Made by a program: the position numbers and the translations under genes. Source: Trichoplusia ni (lineage: Eukaryota > Arthropoda > Insecta > Lepidoptera > Noctuidae). From it: a DNA stretch of 64,000 bases. The stretch covers positions 1,984,001 to 2,048,000 of the forward strand of contig NC_039483.1 in assembly GCF_003590095.1 (NCBI RefSeq). Direction: 5' to 3'. Below the pieces are notes generated by a model. That model was not told the origin of the DNA. It searched no databases and worked only from the letters and a program-made list of their open reading frames with translations. How positions within the stretch are numbered: position 1 is the stretch's first letter; every line of letters starts with the position of its first letter. Below are positions 10,641 through 23,900 of the stretch, one piece after another.

Positions 10641-13094
10641 ATATCTAAAAATTTACTAGATCAGTAATTCCTTGTTTCAATAAATGATCTCTAAAAGTCA
10701 CAACCCAATATACATACAAACTCTTACGAAAAACCGCTTTATAAAAACTTCTTAAAAATATCTGAAATATAAATCCAAAATTAGCACCTTAAAGCCAGGA
10801 AACGAACGAAACGAGGAGATAAAATACATTTTCAATCATCATCAAATCCTCATAATGTCTTACATTCAATTAAGGCTTCGTTCAAAGGTTATGCCACCAT
10901 GGGCTTTGGAACAAACGATTACGCGATGGTGACAGGAAAATCGATTCGACATTCTGGTGGTTTAAGTCTTACCCGAGTCACTTTCGTTTGCTTGTGGAGA
11001 AAATATTTAGCCGGATGAAAGATTATCTGGACTAAAAAGTGCAGTAGTAAGATGATATTTGTGAATGAGTTGAAATACTTGCATACAGGTAAAAACAAAT
11101 TTAATGTTTTTTTGATGTCCTGTTTTTTTTAATTTACAATATAATTGGAAGAATGTTATTTTTTTCTGTTGCAGTGTTGTTTTTCTTAAAGAGAAAGTTG
11201 TAGGTAAGTGGCTTAATGTATTCATCGACAGATGTTTGGTGAAAATAGGCAAGTTAGATTGATTGAATGGTGAATGATTCTCAGTTCAGTCTATTATTTT
11301 TAGACTTTATAATAGATTAATTTGCTTAAATAACTTTCAATTTTAACTATGTACTAATTGTATTGCAACCAATTGTCCAACAAAACAATGCCTATACATT
11401 TACAGAATCAAACTTTTGGTGAAAACTGTAGCCAATATTTTTATAGCTCTGACAATAACAAAAAATATACATAATAAGTTACTTATACTAGTATTTAATT
11501 ATCTCTGATTGAAGCACAATCTAAATAACAAATTATTACATAGAAATGATAGAATACATTAAATTAATCCAATCAAATGATCCGCAATTAACGAGAGTCC
11601 ACAAAGTAACGTTATTATTAGAAATGTAAACTTTGAAGATATTAATTACTTAGATATACATTTTATGGAAAGCTTAGTCCTTTTAAGTAAATAGATTTGG
11701 GATTATTTCATTATATATAGGTATATTTATATCATCATTTACCAATTATTTCATTTTGGTTTTAATATCAAAGGTTAGTAAGGCTGTATTTCAATAGATA
11801 TTAGAAATAATTGACGTTTAGAATTTGGAATTTTGACTCACGAAAATATGCGTTTACTTGTTCCTTCAATGTAATAGTAACATCTTTCTATCAGCAATAA
11901 ATTTAAAATAAGCACGTTCGAGGTCAGTTTCAAATAAAGTCACAGTATAAAGGAACTATGCTCAAAATGTATGTCTTTTTATATTTTATAATATTTGAAT
12001 TTTTAGTCACCTCACTCTAGCAGAAATTTAGAGACCAAACGCTTCAAGGAATTGATGATAATGATGACTTATGATTTAGCATTCCGGTTCTGTGCGAAAC
12101 TAGCCGAGCGATCTCGATAAACACGCATGAGTAAACCGTTATTAATTTGAGAAAAGATTTCTTCGCGTTATGTTATGATAGTCTTCCTGTATTTTTTCAT
12201 AGTTTTGAAATTCAAGAATTTGATCTACTAACATAATGGCTACAACAGTACTTGCCTCGACACTTAAAACTAGTTTTGGTGTAAGTACCTCAAAATTTAG
12301 ACTGTCAGAAGTATTCTAGTTAATTTATTCTGTTCATTACGCCATAAATCAGGAAGAATAAAAAACTTCGAAACATTCAAATCCAAACAATTAAGAATTA
12401 GCAAGAAACACAAATCCTTAGCACAAACTCGGCGCGTTTAACTATATTTGTACTCGAATCAAAGCAAATAACATCAAAAACAGAATTACCAAAGTTATGG
12501 AATAATTTAACGAACCAAGTCAAGACGGGTACATATTTTAAAATTGTGAATACCACATCTTAAATTACAACTTCTGCTGTTGTGGAAAAGAGATGACGAT
12601 AATCGCATTGTAGAGCGCTGTCTCGCCCCCACATTGGTGACTGCCGTGCTCAGCTCGTAGTAGTGCTACAGAAATTGTAACCGCCTTATAATTTACACAA
12701 TTTAAAATTTAAAGTTGGAGATTTCACTAAAGTAATTAGGGGATAACAGTGCAGTTTCGTTTTAGCTTTTTGTGGTGCGAAGATAGAATTTTATAACACG
12801 TAAGTAATTTTATTTTGTGTTGAGGTTTCTTTATGTAAAAATCGAAAAATTCGACTACTCATTATTCTTAAGAAAATGATTCGTCATTTTCGATAACATT
12901 CTTCCTTATTTTCGTCCCGACATTTCTAACGGGACAATTAAAACTTAATTTACATTTTGTACATCACTTCCTCTTTATAACTTCAGTTTACTTTACTTAC
13001 ACGTGACCCTATTTCTTCTTCACCGTTACAAAAGAACAAAGATCATATCTGTATGACCTTTTTTCTTTTCTCTTTTCCAGACAAAAGATAAAAT

Positions 13095-13270
13095 AGAACC
13101 TTACATCCATTAGTATCTAATACACCTTCAATGACACGTGTCCATCCCACAATGCACTTACGAACAATGCCAGCTTTAAGGTCAGGGGGCTTAGTGCCAC
13201 CACTTAAAGTGTAACAATTGTGGGACAGAGATGCCGCTCTACGCTGTGTAGTCCTGTCACGTTTTAACAA
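13095..13270. repeat. Interspersed repeat with GATGCCGCTCTACGCTGTGT core
   Basis: The core and the adjacent CACTTAAAGTGTAACAATTGTGG recur in opposite orientation at about 51230-51400, and a core fragment recurs at 54650-54690. The minus-strand open frame over it is therefore repeat-derived. Class not recognised. Confidence 0.45.
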
Positions 13271-13457
13271 CTGAAACGGTTCAAGATTTGTTCGTTGGTC
13301 GCAAAATGTAAGGAAAATCGAGTCCTAATTTGAGATGGTATGAAAACCATAATATTATTTTACGGCTTGGTGGTAACCCATATGTTTGTCAAACAAGAAA
13401 GATCTTCTTAAAGTAGAATCTTGTAGGCTTTAGACATATTATGTAAAATGATGCAAC

Positions 13458-13527
13458 GGTTTACTCACGCGTATTTATCGGGATTGCCCCACTAGTTTCG
13501 GATCCAACCGGAGTTATGATTAAGATA
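13458..13527 (+). repeat. Interspersed repeat fragment (ACTCACGCGTATTTATCGGG family)
   Basis: It shares CGCGTATTTATCGG...CGACTAGTTTCGGACCCAACCGGAGT-type sequence with 47902-47995, and its 5' end with 42563-42612. Class not recognised; copies are short and diverged. Confidence 0.5.
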
Positions 13528-14507
13528 TGTATATAGTTTTGTCTATAAATCGTTTTGTTTCAAGCGTGGAAGTGTTACTTCAACATCTTTTGTAGAGCAA
13601 TGGTCTGTTTTAAAACTGTTCCTCTCAAGTATGCGCTCGCCCTTACCTTAACGAAGTGCAGTGTATTGTGTATCGAGTTAGTTATTTATTACCTGATGGT
13701 GACAGGTTCAGGGTCAAGGGCACGCCAGGACGTGATCTGTGACTTGTCTTATTAGTTCCGAGATGCGGCGACCTTGACTTTAACGTCTTTAACAGTGTCA
13801 GCCTTTTTATGCTTGAAGGTTTTATGCTTGTCTTGTGTTGGGTTTATATCGACTTGAAAACATAAGGAGGAGTTGAGTTAATAAAATTATTTAAGGCTGA
13901 TCTTTTATACTAGATACTATTGATATTGTAAAAAAACGTGATGAATGAATGCATTCTATTTTTTTTTAGCAACAAAAACACTAGGTACGTGTTCCAATAA
14001 ATTCTGGAGAGCCTAACTTGATGATATTGGGATGACAATTGGTTCAGCCAGTCCCAAGTTTTGAGGTAAAAAATTAACGACTAATTAAGAGCCTCCTCAT
14101 TTTCAAAGTAGGTAAGAAATATTGAAAACGATCGAATTATTAACACTAAAACCTAATTATCTACTTTAAAAAAATAGCCAAATATAGAAACTGAAACGAA
14201 AAAATGTCGTTAGCATCTGCAGTTTGCAAATATCCTGAAGCGAGTAGGTAAAGATAAAAAATGTTTACCCACACCGGAAGTACCGGCGTGGTTCCGGTTC
14301 AACCGGAAGTGAGGTCAGCACTGGCTGCGCACGTCTTATGCCAAGTTTTGTAATTCAAAAAAATATATATCCCGGCTTTGGATTAAAAGATTGCGTTTAG
14401 GATTTGTTATTTTTGTACAGCCTTTAGGCTTTACGTAACTAAATAGTAGGAGAGACTATTCACCAACGTTTATTATGTCATACACATTTTTCGAAACTAA
14501 ACCCCAG

Positions 14508-14650
14508 TGTCGGGCCAAAGCCTCTCTTCAATCCCTACACATATCCCTGTGAGATGCTAAGTGCCTGTGTTACAAGGACCTCCTCAACCCAGTTACCTGG
14601 GCAATACGATAACCCTCAGTCAGACTGGTTGTAGATATTTGTAGCTTCTA
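14508..14650 (-). repeat. 5S-derived SINE family, degraded body fragment
   Basis: It matches the family body in reverse (ACAAGGACCTCCTCAACCCAGTTACCTGGGCAATACGATAACC...CAGACTGGTTGT). Both the 5S-like head and the clean 3' tail are eroded. It lies just downstream of the docking gene's poly(A) signal. Confidence 0.6.
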
Positions 14651-14756
14651 ACAACCTATGATAAATGTCGCGGGGTGAGCGGAATACCCACAATTTACCA
14701 TGCCAAAACACTCGGAAGACGTTTTGAACACGAATAGACATAAAAAGTGATAACAC

Positions 14757-14762
14757 TTTATT
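14757..14762 (-). terminator. Poly(A) signal of the ODAD1/CCDC63-like gene
   Basis: AATAAA on the minus strand lies 12 bases past the TGA stop, so the 3'UTR is very short. This agrees with the gene's last exon ending here. Confidence 0.75.
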
Positions 14763-14774
14763 CAGCTCAATTGG

Positions 14775-14970
14775 TCAATGGTTGAGATATCTCCTGGCGA
14801 GGATAGCTCTGCTCCGCGGGACTCTACACTCGGTGATAGTGTGGACTCTGTCACTGCGCATGTAGGCGGGGTCTGATGACAGCTCGGTGAGCGCTGCTAA
14901 CGCCATCTGTATGTCAAATGGAGGTTCGGGACCGTCGGAGATGCGTGCCATCCAACGAGTTTCGACGCAA
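14775..14970 (-). CDS. ODAD1/CCDC63-like exon 12 with stop (residues 501-565)
   Basis: Acceptor CATGTTCCAG; 1 nt plus 64 codons and TGA. It begins CVETRWMARISDGPEPP and ends RRYLNH. It completes the frame exactly, and a poly(A) signal follows at once. Confidence 0.87.
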
Positions 14971-17900
14971 CTGGAACATGGAGGTAAAAATATAATCCAA
15001 GTCGTAGCGATCTTTTTTAAAACGAGACTTTTCGAAGTAACAGGTTTTGAGGTTTCGCTTCATATCGATGAAGGCAGTATGACACTAAGTTTCAGTTTAG
15101 GTCCTGAATATGAAAGTTATGTGAGTTTTCGGAATGAAATTTAACTTTTAGAGATTGTAGCAATTTTTGTTACCGGAAAAGTGGTTTTTAATACAATACT
15201 TTCCTATTTTGATTCTAGTCTATATAAAATTGTACGCTGGAAACAGAATATTATGACCTGATTTCTGTCTTCTAAACAAATAAATATTCTATTCTAAACC
15301 GGACTAAGCCACGCAGAGTAACTCAAAATAAAGGAGCATTACAGAAAAAAGAATTGTTCTTAAGACCAAATTCAATAAGCATCAACTTACGAGGGGCACG
15401 GATCAGCCGGTACCAGGAGGTTGATAGGAGTCGGCTTGAAGAAGTCCGGCGGCTCCGCGTGCACGGTGTACTTCTTTAATCGTGATGCTGTTGATGTTTT
15501 CTCGCATTTCTTTTGGACACAGTGTTCCTGGAAGTCGAGGTAAAATATAGTTTCGAATCAGGATATGGTTTAGAGTTTAGAGTCTTCATCGTTTGTGATT
15601 AGTAGCTAACGTATTGTGTCGATGTCGTGTTGAAATGATTTTGTCGATAATGCTTGGATTAAAAGCTCTTTTTCCCATCTTGCTCTAAGAAACAAAAATA
15701 CCAGCGGCATGTTTTGTTGTTCTGAATGGGAATTCCTACGCGACATGCAGTGGTTTAAGAAAAGGTTATTTGTCATTTTCAATTGTTATGCTTAGAAGCG
15801 GATATATTTATGAATTAATGTGCCTTACCTCGGTAGCTTAGGTGGTAAAGCGATTGTCGCATATAGCCAGATTTGCCTGATTGTGATTTCATTTTTTGAC
15901 TATATTATTTGTCTTAAATTGTTTGTATTTCTGATTTCCTATTCCGTTGAACAGTTGTTGTCCAAGTGTGTGTATTTATGTGCAATAAACTATAAATAAT
16001 AATAATAAGGACAGTCCTTACATAATAGTACACGTTCTGCATATACTCCTTGATCCTCTCGGTGATGAGCCGCAGCGTCAGGTCGAGCTGGTGCACGGAC
16101 GGCTGCTTGTCTCCCAGCAGGTTGTGGAACGGCTTCAGGCTGCAGTCCAGCATCCTGGGGAAATTAAGGTAGCACTTGTAAAAAAGGCGAATCTTATGAA
16201 AGAGTTTAAGTGGGCAAAGAGCGTAAGCTGTGCGGACTACCTGCACAAATTTTAATGTTGTTCCTTAAGAATCTAGTCCATCCAAAAGTTGTGTGTAGAA
16301 AATCGGTTTTAGCGATAACACCGCCACATTGTGGCACCATGTTATATTATTTATATTGTATTTAATATTTATTTGTATACTAATCCTGTACTTATGTGGT
16401 GTGCAATAAAGAATATTCTATCTATTTGTCTAAAACGAGGAGCTTATGAGACATTAACTTTTCTTTTGAGTGAAAATTGAGTGCGTCATCCAATGGTATT
16501 CATGGTACGCATCAACATGTAAGTGCTCATTAATGAGCATGAACTATTTTTTGTAGTGAGTTGATGAAAACCTTGGCCGTACCGTTTTTTTTAAACTTCT
16601 TATCAACAAATTGAACCAGCTAGTATTTCACATTGCCCTAGATAGTCTTGTATGTATTGCACACAACCACTATAGCAATGGAAATGTTTCAACCATCAGT
16701 ATCGTAGTTTCTTCAAGATTTTATTTCATGCGAAATTTAAAATTTGCTCCAAAATTCAGTTTACTCACCTTCTTAAATACATTTATGAAATTACGTAAAA
16801 GAACATATTCATTTTTTTATATTTTCACTTCCGTGTCTCGGTGTTGTAAAAGTTACATTTTTAAACATCAAGAGGGATTTTTTTAATAATTCAATTACGA
16901 GGACCCTTTAAAGAAGCTTGTTACGTGTCGTCTCACTAAAGGGCGGCTGTATTATAAAGGTACAGTCAAAATCATAAGTGGAAGAAGTAAGAAATAACTA
17001 CAAAGATAAATTATAAGGAAATGTTGGAAAAATAACAAAAAGGTTTTTATTTTAATTAAGGTAAACGCTCCTAATACGGCGGTAGTCAAAATCGCTTCCT
17101 ATTACGGTGGTATTTATATTTTCGCGTTTTATTCCCGTTTTATTCAGTGTAGGTAGACCAAAACCGAAACTATTTATTCTAAATCTTTTACTTTATGACT
17201 TAACTGACATTTGCAATTATAGCAGATAGACAACACAACAAAATCAATCAGTCTCTGTAACGTAATCGACGTGAGAGGTGTTTCCATACAAACGCGGAAC
17301 AACAAAAGTAAATACACAAATATTTAGAAACTAAGTTTTTCGTATTAAGATGCCGTTCGAGTTTGTTCTTTTCTTATTTATAGCATTTTCTTATTATTAC
17401 ACTCACTATTTAAATAGCTTATTTTATATTTGTAAGTCATTTTTTACCAAAAAATTTAAAAATAAAACACCGCCGTAATACGATACAAATTTTAAAAATT
17501 AATCCTAATACGGTGTTATGACTCCGAAATAGGAAAAGTACTGGTCATGTTTAATTGTTTATAACTTTCAATTGATTAGCTTATTCAATTAGTTTCAAGT
17601 TTAGTTGAAATAATTATTAATCACATAACTTAAAAACCATATTCTGTGGTATGTGTTCTTAATTGGAAATCTAGTTAAATATGAAAACTGTCGAGTACAA
17701 AATGTTAGTTTCTTAGAAGAGGCAAAAATGGGAAGGTGTATTTTGATTTATCACAAAACATTTATTTTGTATAAATTTTGACTTGAGTTTTACAAATCTG
17801 AGCCAAAAAACTGTTAATGTTTGTTTAGGCATTTTTACTCTTTTGTTTATCGAAATATTTATGGGTCAGAATTAGGATCATCGAAAACATGAGTAGTTTT

Positions 17901-20900
17901 CCTATTACGGAGGTAATTATTTCCAGGTAACTCCGTGTAGGGTTCTAAGATCTCCTATTACGGTTCTATTCATTTATCTATAAATTTAATAAATCTGTAG
18001 AAGGGTCAATTCTGTACACTGAAAATATTGAAAAAATAAATAGCAGCGAGTGACCAAACCCAAATATGTGATTAAAATTTATTTTGTCAGTCTGTATGTT
18101 CAGGCATCACGAGAAAAATAACTGTTCGATTTCGATGAAACTTGGTATAATTTTACCTTATTTTTCAGTTTTATCCATAGACGTTGTTCTGTAGAACTAC
18201 GGGTGCCGGGGAAACTGATTTAATCCCTCGAATACTATTGATTCTCAACAATTTCAGATCAGGTCAGATCAAGGTCAGAATTACTATGAAAAAAATACTT
18301 ACTACAGAACGCGATCTCAACAACAGTAGCTCTATAGAGGGTCCTTAATTATTATAGGCCTAGCCGTATTTGGGTCCCATACATATTAGATGTCATTGTC
18401 AGAGTTACTCAAAATGGAAATAATTCATTCACCATTAATTTGATTACGCAATTTAATAAAATCAATTTTCAATAAAAAGGAAAAACTTTTACTAACACAT
18501 AACTATTATTAAATAAATATTATTTGTACGGAACTTTAATGAATATAAGTTCTGACCCTCCGTATTAGGAGCCGTCTACCGCAGTAATAGGATCAGAGCC
18601 AAATTTTACCTCCGTATAAGGGAAAATCGACCAGACTATTTAAATATTTCTTTAAAATAAGAAATATCATCAACAGAATCATAGTCTCAACGGCAATACA
18701 AAATATAAATTCCACTTTTAACGATAGAATTTTTTTCCACCTTTAGAAATACCTACAAATTATTATTTTTGTTTCTTACTTTCAAATGTTGCGAAATACC
18801 TCCGTAATAGGTGCTTTTACCTTAGCACGTCATTCCACCGTTGGGCAAGGGGTTTAAGAATAGAATAAGTGTTTACTTGTCCCGGTAAGCTATCAGGCTG
18901 AAATTTTCAGGGTAGCTTCAAACCCGATGACAATGCAATTTACAACTACAAAAACGACTCGACCGATTTTGATAAAATTTGAATGGAGTGAAATTTAAAA
19001 AAGTGGATTTTTATATTTTTGAACTCTATTTTTTTAATTCTATCACTTGGAAAATAGCATGAAATACCAAAAACGTTACCTCATACCATACTTGTACCAA
19101 GTACCAGTGACCCTTACGCAACACAATACAACCACGATCACAACACCAGCATTCAATAACATAACTTCATTATGGAGGCTTAGTCACATTGATTGTACAT
19201 GGACGGCCAATGCAATTTCGATTAAATTGCATTAGTTAGACAATGTATTTTAGTAATGGATAGAGCGATACATTTCGGTGACATATGGAGCTTATTATCG
19301 ATACATCGGATCTTAATCGAGACGGCACTTGGTTAATTGATTCGTGATCTTATCCAGTCATGAGGGTTGGATTTGATAGTGTTCATTTTGTTGTTCATAT
19401 ACCTGTAGTAATAGTACCAAACAACCATATTTGGTGACTATTTGTCTATTACATTAATTTGTTTTGATCGAGGATTCTTCTCTATTTAGAAGTTTTTTTT
19501 TCTGCAAATTTGCTGGGCTTGAGATTTGCCACTCTTTTCCATCTTATTGTTTCAAGATCCATTGTTTGTTGGTCGGAATTATGAAATTAAAATACCACAA
19601 AGTCTCAAAATTTCCAGCTGTAAAGTTCCAGCTTAAATTGACAATTGAATCTGTATGCTTATCTTTTCAGCTACACGGATAGCCGAGTGGTTGAGGTCAC
19701 CATATCAAACCCACTGTGCACGCCGGGTCACAAGTTCGATCCCCGCGTAGAACACACATTAGTGTTATCCACGAATGCTTGTCCTGAGTCTCAATTTCTT
19801 TGTGCATGTGGTTTCCTTCATGCGGGAGTTTAAAAAATAAATAAAAAAGAATGTGCTACGACCTCAACGAAATTTATCGGATCATCTTAATACGCCTTTA
19901 AATCGTAAAAATAGGACAATTAATTGAGCCTGCATCCTTGTCCAAGATATTCGGAAACTCTCTAGAAATCTACGGCACCAGATAGATTTTCTTAACAAGG
20001 CTTTTATCAATTTAAATCCCACCTACCACTACATATAATAGTCACTCGTATGAAACTAAGTAATACGCGTGTAATTAATTTCGTTATAATGATTGTGTCA
20101 GCGCCCTCTGCCGGCTAACGTCAGTTTGATGGTAATGACGCGACGTCACGTCACACGAGTGATTTGTTGATTATACCGTGATGTTGTGTCATTGTGAAAG
20201 GGGTGGGTAGGGGTTGACAACATTTGGGTGAGATTTTAGATTTAGGAGAATTTTTGAAGAGGGATTTTTGCATTTTGATTTTATGTCTGTGTGACGATTG
20301 TAATTCTATTCGGAAAGACACGTATTGTATGTTTGATATTTCTTTGACGTTGATGTCAGTATTTTCTTCAAAACTTATTGAAGAAAAAGTCTTGTAGTAC
20401 AAATTATGTAATAGTTATGAAAAAACTTAATTGAAAACTAACACTAATCCACTGTAGGTATTACTTTTTTTACTTTTTTGGTATCCGATCGGGTATTTAC
20501 AAAATTTCCCGTCGGTTGGACGTTCCAAAACTATAGTATCGGAAACGAATTTATTTTTTATCTCGTAACCAAAAAAATGGAGTACCTGTACCTAGTAAAA
20601 TGTACCTAAGTTGAAAACCAGTGTGACGTCACTTATATACATACACGGTATACTTTATACCGACGAGTGACGTTACAATTCCATAAGCTTCACCATCTTT
20701 AATGCTTTTATTTTCACAACTTTTTAATTATTAAATAAATATATATTTTAGTCTTCTAGCTGGACTAAAAACATTTTTGGGTCATATATCATATTTCTTG
20801 CCCTCATAGCAACTTACGCGAACATCTCATTTATTTTACTCATGACGTCTTGTACAAGTTGTTTCTGCTCCTCGTTTTTCCTTCTCAGTTCTTCTGTCTT

Positions 20901-23900
20901 CATCTGTTGTGCTTCTAGAAGTTCCCGTAAATACCCTATCTTGCCTTGCCTTTTGTCCTCCATCATCTGGTTCCAATCACGCCGATCATCTAAAAACATG
21001 AGATATAAGATAGAATGCTATATTTTAGTTGGTACTTGTAGTATTTTTATGGGAGGGGATTGAATAGTATTTTAACATAATATTCCTTCTGATAGGGCTC
21101 CGGCAACGGGACTCTATCACTGAGGCTCTGTTGTCCGTCCGTCAGTCACCAGGTTCTGTCTCATGAACCGTGACTGTTATAAACTAAAAATCTAGATCGA
21201 TGTTAAGCATCTCTAACCTCGACCTTTATTTTTTGTATTTGCTGTTATAGCGGCAAGAGAAATCTATCATCTGAATAGTAACGGTCATACTATAGTTACT
21301 AAACCGATTTTTATTTAAATCTATTTGTCCGGGACCCTTAGTGTCACAGCTCACTCGCAGTCGGCCGATTTTTTAATACACATTATTACCACAGTTAATT
21401 AAATTTTAAGTTTAGTAATATAGGTCTTTATTGTATTGCAAAGCATTTGCAGATTCCATTTCTTTGGACTCTTTTCTGTATGTAAAACACTGTGTTATGT
21501 CGGAAACTGTTCATGCCATAACGTATGTTTTTAATGATTAAAAAACTCATCAGTAAAACGTAGATGTATGTCCAAGTGTTACTGCATGGTCTAATAATGA
21601 CCCAAAATACTCAGAAATACATACCTGTAGATAAAAAATAACAAATTACACCTAAAAGCCGGCTAGCGGTTTGAATACAATATAAATCACATATAAATAA
21701 ATTATGTAGGTAAATACAAAAAAAAACGCTTTCCAAAACAATATAAACAATAGTAAAACGTATGTGAAACATTGACATATATTGTCAATTTATTCCGGTG
21801 CGTTCACATCGAATAATAATATGTTTTAAGGTTCTAAATTAGTTCTAAAGTATCTCGACTCTGGGAAATAGTCTTTTTCACAAGGATATAAGCTTTTCAA
21901 TTCCAGCAAATACGTTACGGCTTATACAATAACAAATACATTTATAATATAAGTTACTAGCTGTTACCCGCGGGCCTACTACTAATCGAAAATTAAACAC
22001 CACTTGAACATAAAATCGAGATAAAAACTCATATTTGTTAAACCTGGTTAAAAACTATTTGTGTATCAGTTTTCATAAAAATCTGTTCAGTGGTTTTTGC
22101 GTGAAAGAGCAACAAACATCTATACACATACAAACTTCCTTGTTTATAATACTAGTATAGGTATAGATATAGATAATCACCATTCCCCTGCCCTTATCTC
22201 AATTACTTTATTTAGGGTCAGCGCAACTATTAGTATAAACACAAAAATAATACTAAGCCCCATACTTGTGATCCTCCTTATCTCGTTAACATCTCGCCTC
22301 AGGACCTCGTTCTCTGCGCAGAAGTCAGCCAGCAGCTGGTACATGGAGAAGTTCTCCTGCTCCTTCTTCTTGAACAGCTTCATTACTCTGTACACGCTGT
22401 ACTCTCCCGTGTAGTTCTGGATGGCAAGTAGACCATTTTAGAAGATTTGTAAGAAAATATGTGGATTTTGTCCACCATATTTATTTATGGGTCAATGTAT
22501 TTTATTAATTGATTGAAAGGCAGCAAATATTACATACATATTTTATCTTTCTCATGCAAAGATATTATTACTAAGCGTGGCCTAATAGTATTGTTGAATC
22601 TCACATAAGTAAAGCATCATTTTGTATTCCCAGAATAAACTATGCTTTTCGGGGCCCTTGCTTACCTAGCTTTACTCCAGTACCCCACTATGCTTAATTA
22701 TTATCGGCCCATATTCTCCTATTTTTAGGACTAGGAGACATTTTATCTTCATCCCATTCTTCTCTATTTAAGGCTGATGTGGAAAAATCTCTCAAATCAT
22801 CATCGGCCTAGCCGTTTCCCTACTATGTTGTTTATGTCTGCTTCCAGTCTCATCGGATTCAGCTAAGTATCAGTGTTTTACAAGGAGCTACTGCCTATCC
22901 GACCTCCTCAATCTAGTTATCTGGGCAACACGATACCCCATAGTTAGACTAGTTGTCAGACTTTCAAGCTTCTGACTACCCATAACGACTGTCAAAGATG
23001 TATGAATAACAGCCAGGACCAACAATTCAACGTACCTTGCAAAAACCGGAGGAGCTCGTTATGACAAAAATGGTCACCCATCTACGGACCAACCGCATCG
23101 AGCGTAGCTTAGCCTGTGATCGATTCACTCATACACTTATAGCTTAGCCACGAACTCTTCCGGAAAAAAATCTCAAATAAGCATAGTTAATTACTTACCC
23201 CAATATCATCCAACAACTTCACGTAGTACGCCTGCATCCGTTTGGTCTCCTCCTCATCAGTCCTCCTCATGGCTTCCTCTCTCATCTCCTGCTTCCTGTT
23301 CACTCGCGTCATGCCCTTCGTCGCCAGGAACAGATACACCTTCATCTCGTGGTCGTAGGCTTTTATTAGGTCTCGCATTTCCTGGAATTTAAATGCTTAA
23401 GTTATATGGAATAAGAGAGTGTGAGATAGAGAGGTTATTGCCTTGCAGTGGGTTGGATGGTAAAACCAAAAAATAAATTGACTGACTTTTTCCCTTCAAC
23501 TCAAATGGGCTTATTGCATGCTTCATTCTTACATAGGTTGCTAATTAAGTAAAAAGATCATCGATGATGCTGATTGATCAAGATATGGAAGTGTGCCTTA
23601 AGAGTAGTAGGAAATGCGTTATAGAAATTATGTTATTTTTCTGGTGTTAATATTTCTGAAATCTAGTAGAGAGGGAGGTTATTGATGAAAGCTGGAGAGT
23701 TAGGAATAAAGTTGTATTTTTGCTGCTTTTTTTTACTGTGAAAACCAATGATTTCAATCCACGGTGAGGGGATTATTATGTCAGTTTCCCACCGGTCAAA
23801 AATCTTGTTTGTTTACATACCTGCACTCTCAAACCATTTCATACAACTACCTGCATGTATAATTATGCAAAACTTCTCTGTAAAAAGAATTCGGTAGTGA

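Larger units (their letters stand above)
4742..14756. other. Intergenic stretch, no gene supported
   Basis: About 10 kb of AT-rich DNA separates the 3' ends of TSPO (+) and the docking gene (-). Short open frames here (such as 5184-5423, 6120-6347, 8601-8822, 11007-11252) show no domain, no coding-like composition and no splice context. Recognisable content is limited to a 14-bp perfect hairpin (5807-5849), small GC-rich patches (about 6700-6760, 9050-9130, 9910-10050), paired ATGGCGG-type motifs (8157-8194), a Helitron-like relic (10475-10640) and other degraded repeats. Confidence 0.6.

Noticed and set aside
15914..16246. 110-codon minus-strand ORF as a whole gene
   Set aside because: Only 16022-16154 is exon 10; the rest is intron on both sides of consensus splice sites.
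22177..22395. Membrane-anchored protein suggested by the hydrophobic run after exon 8
   Set aside because: The hydrophobic part lies beyond the GTATGG donor; the phase of exon 9 requires splicing at 22266/22265.
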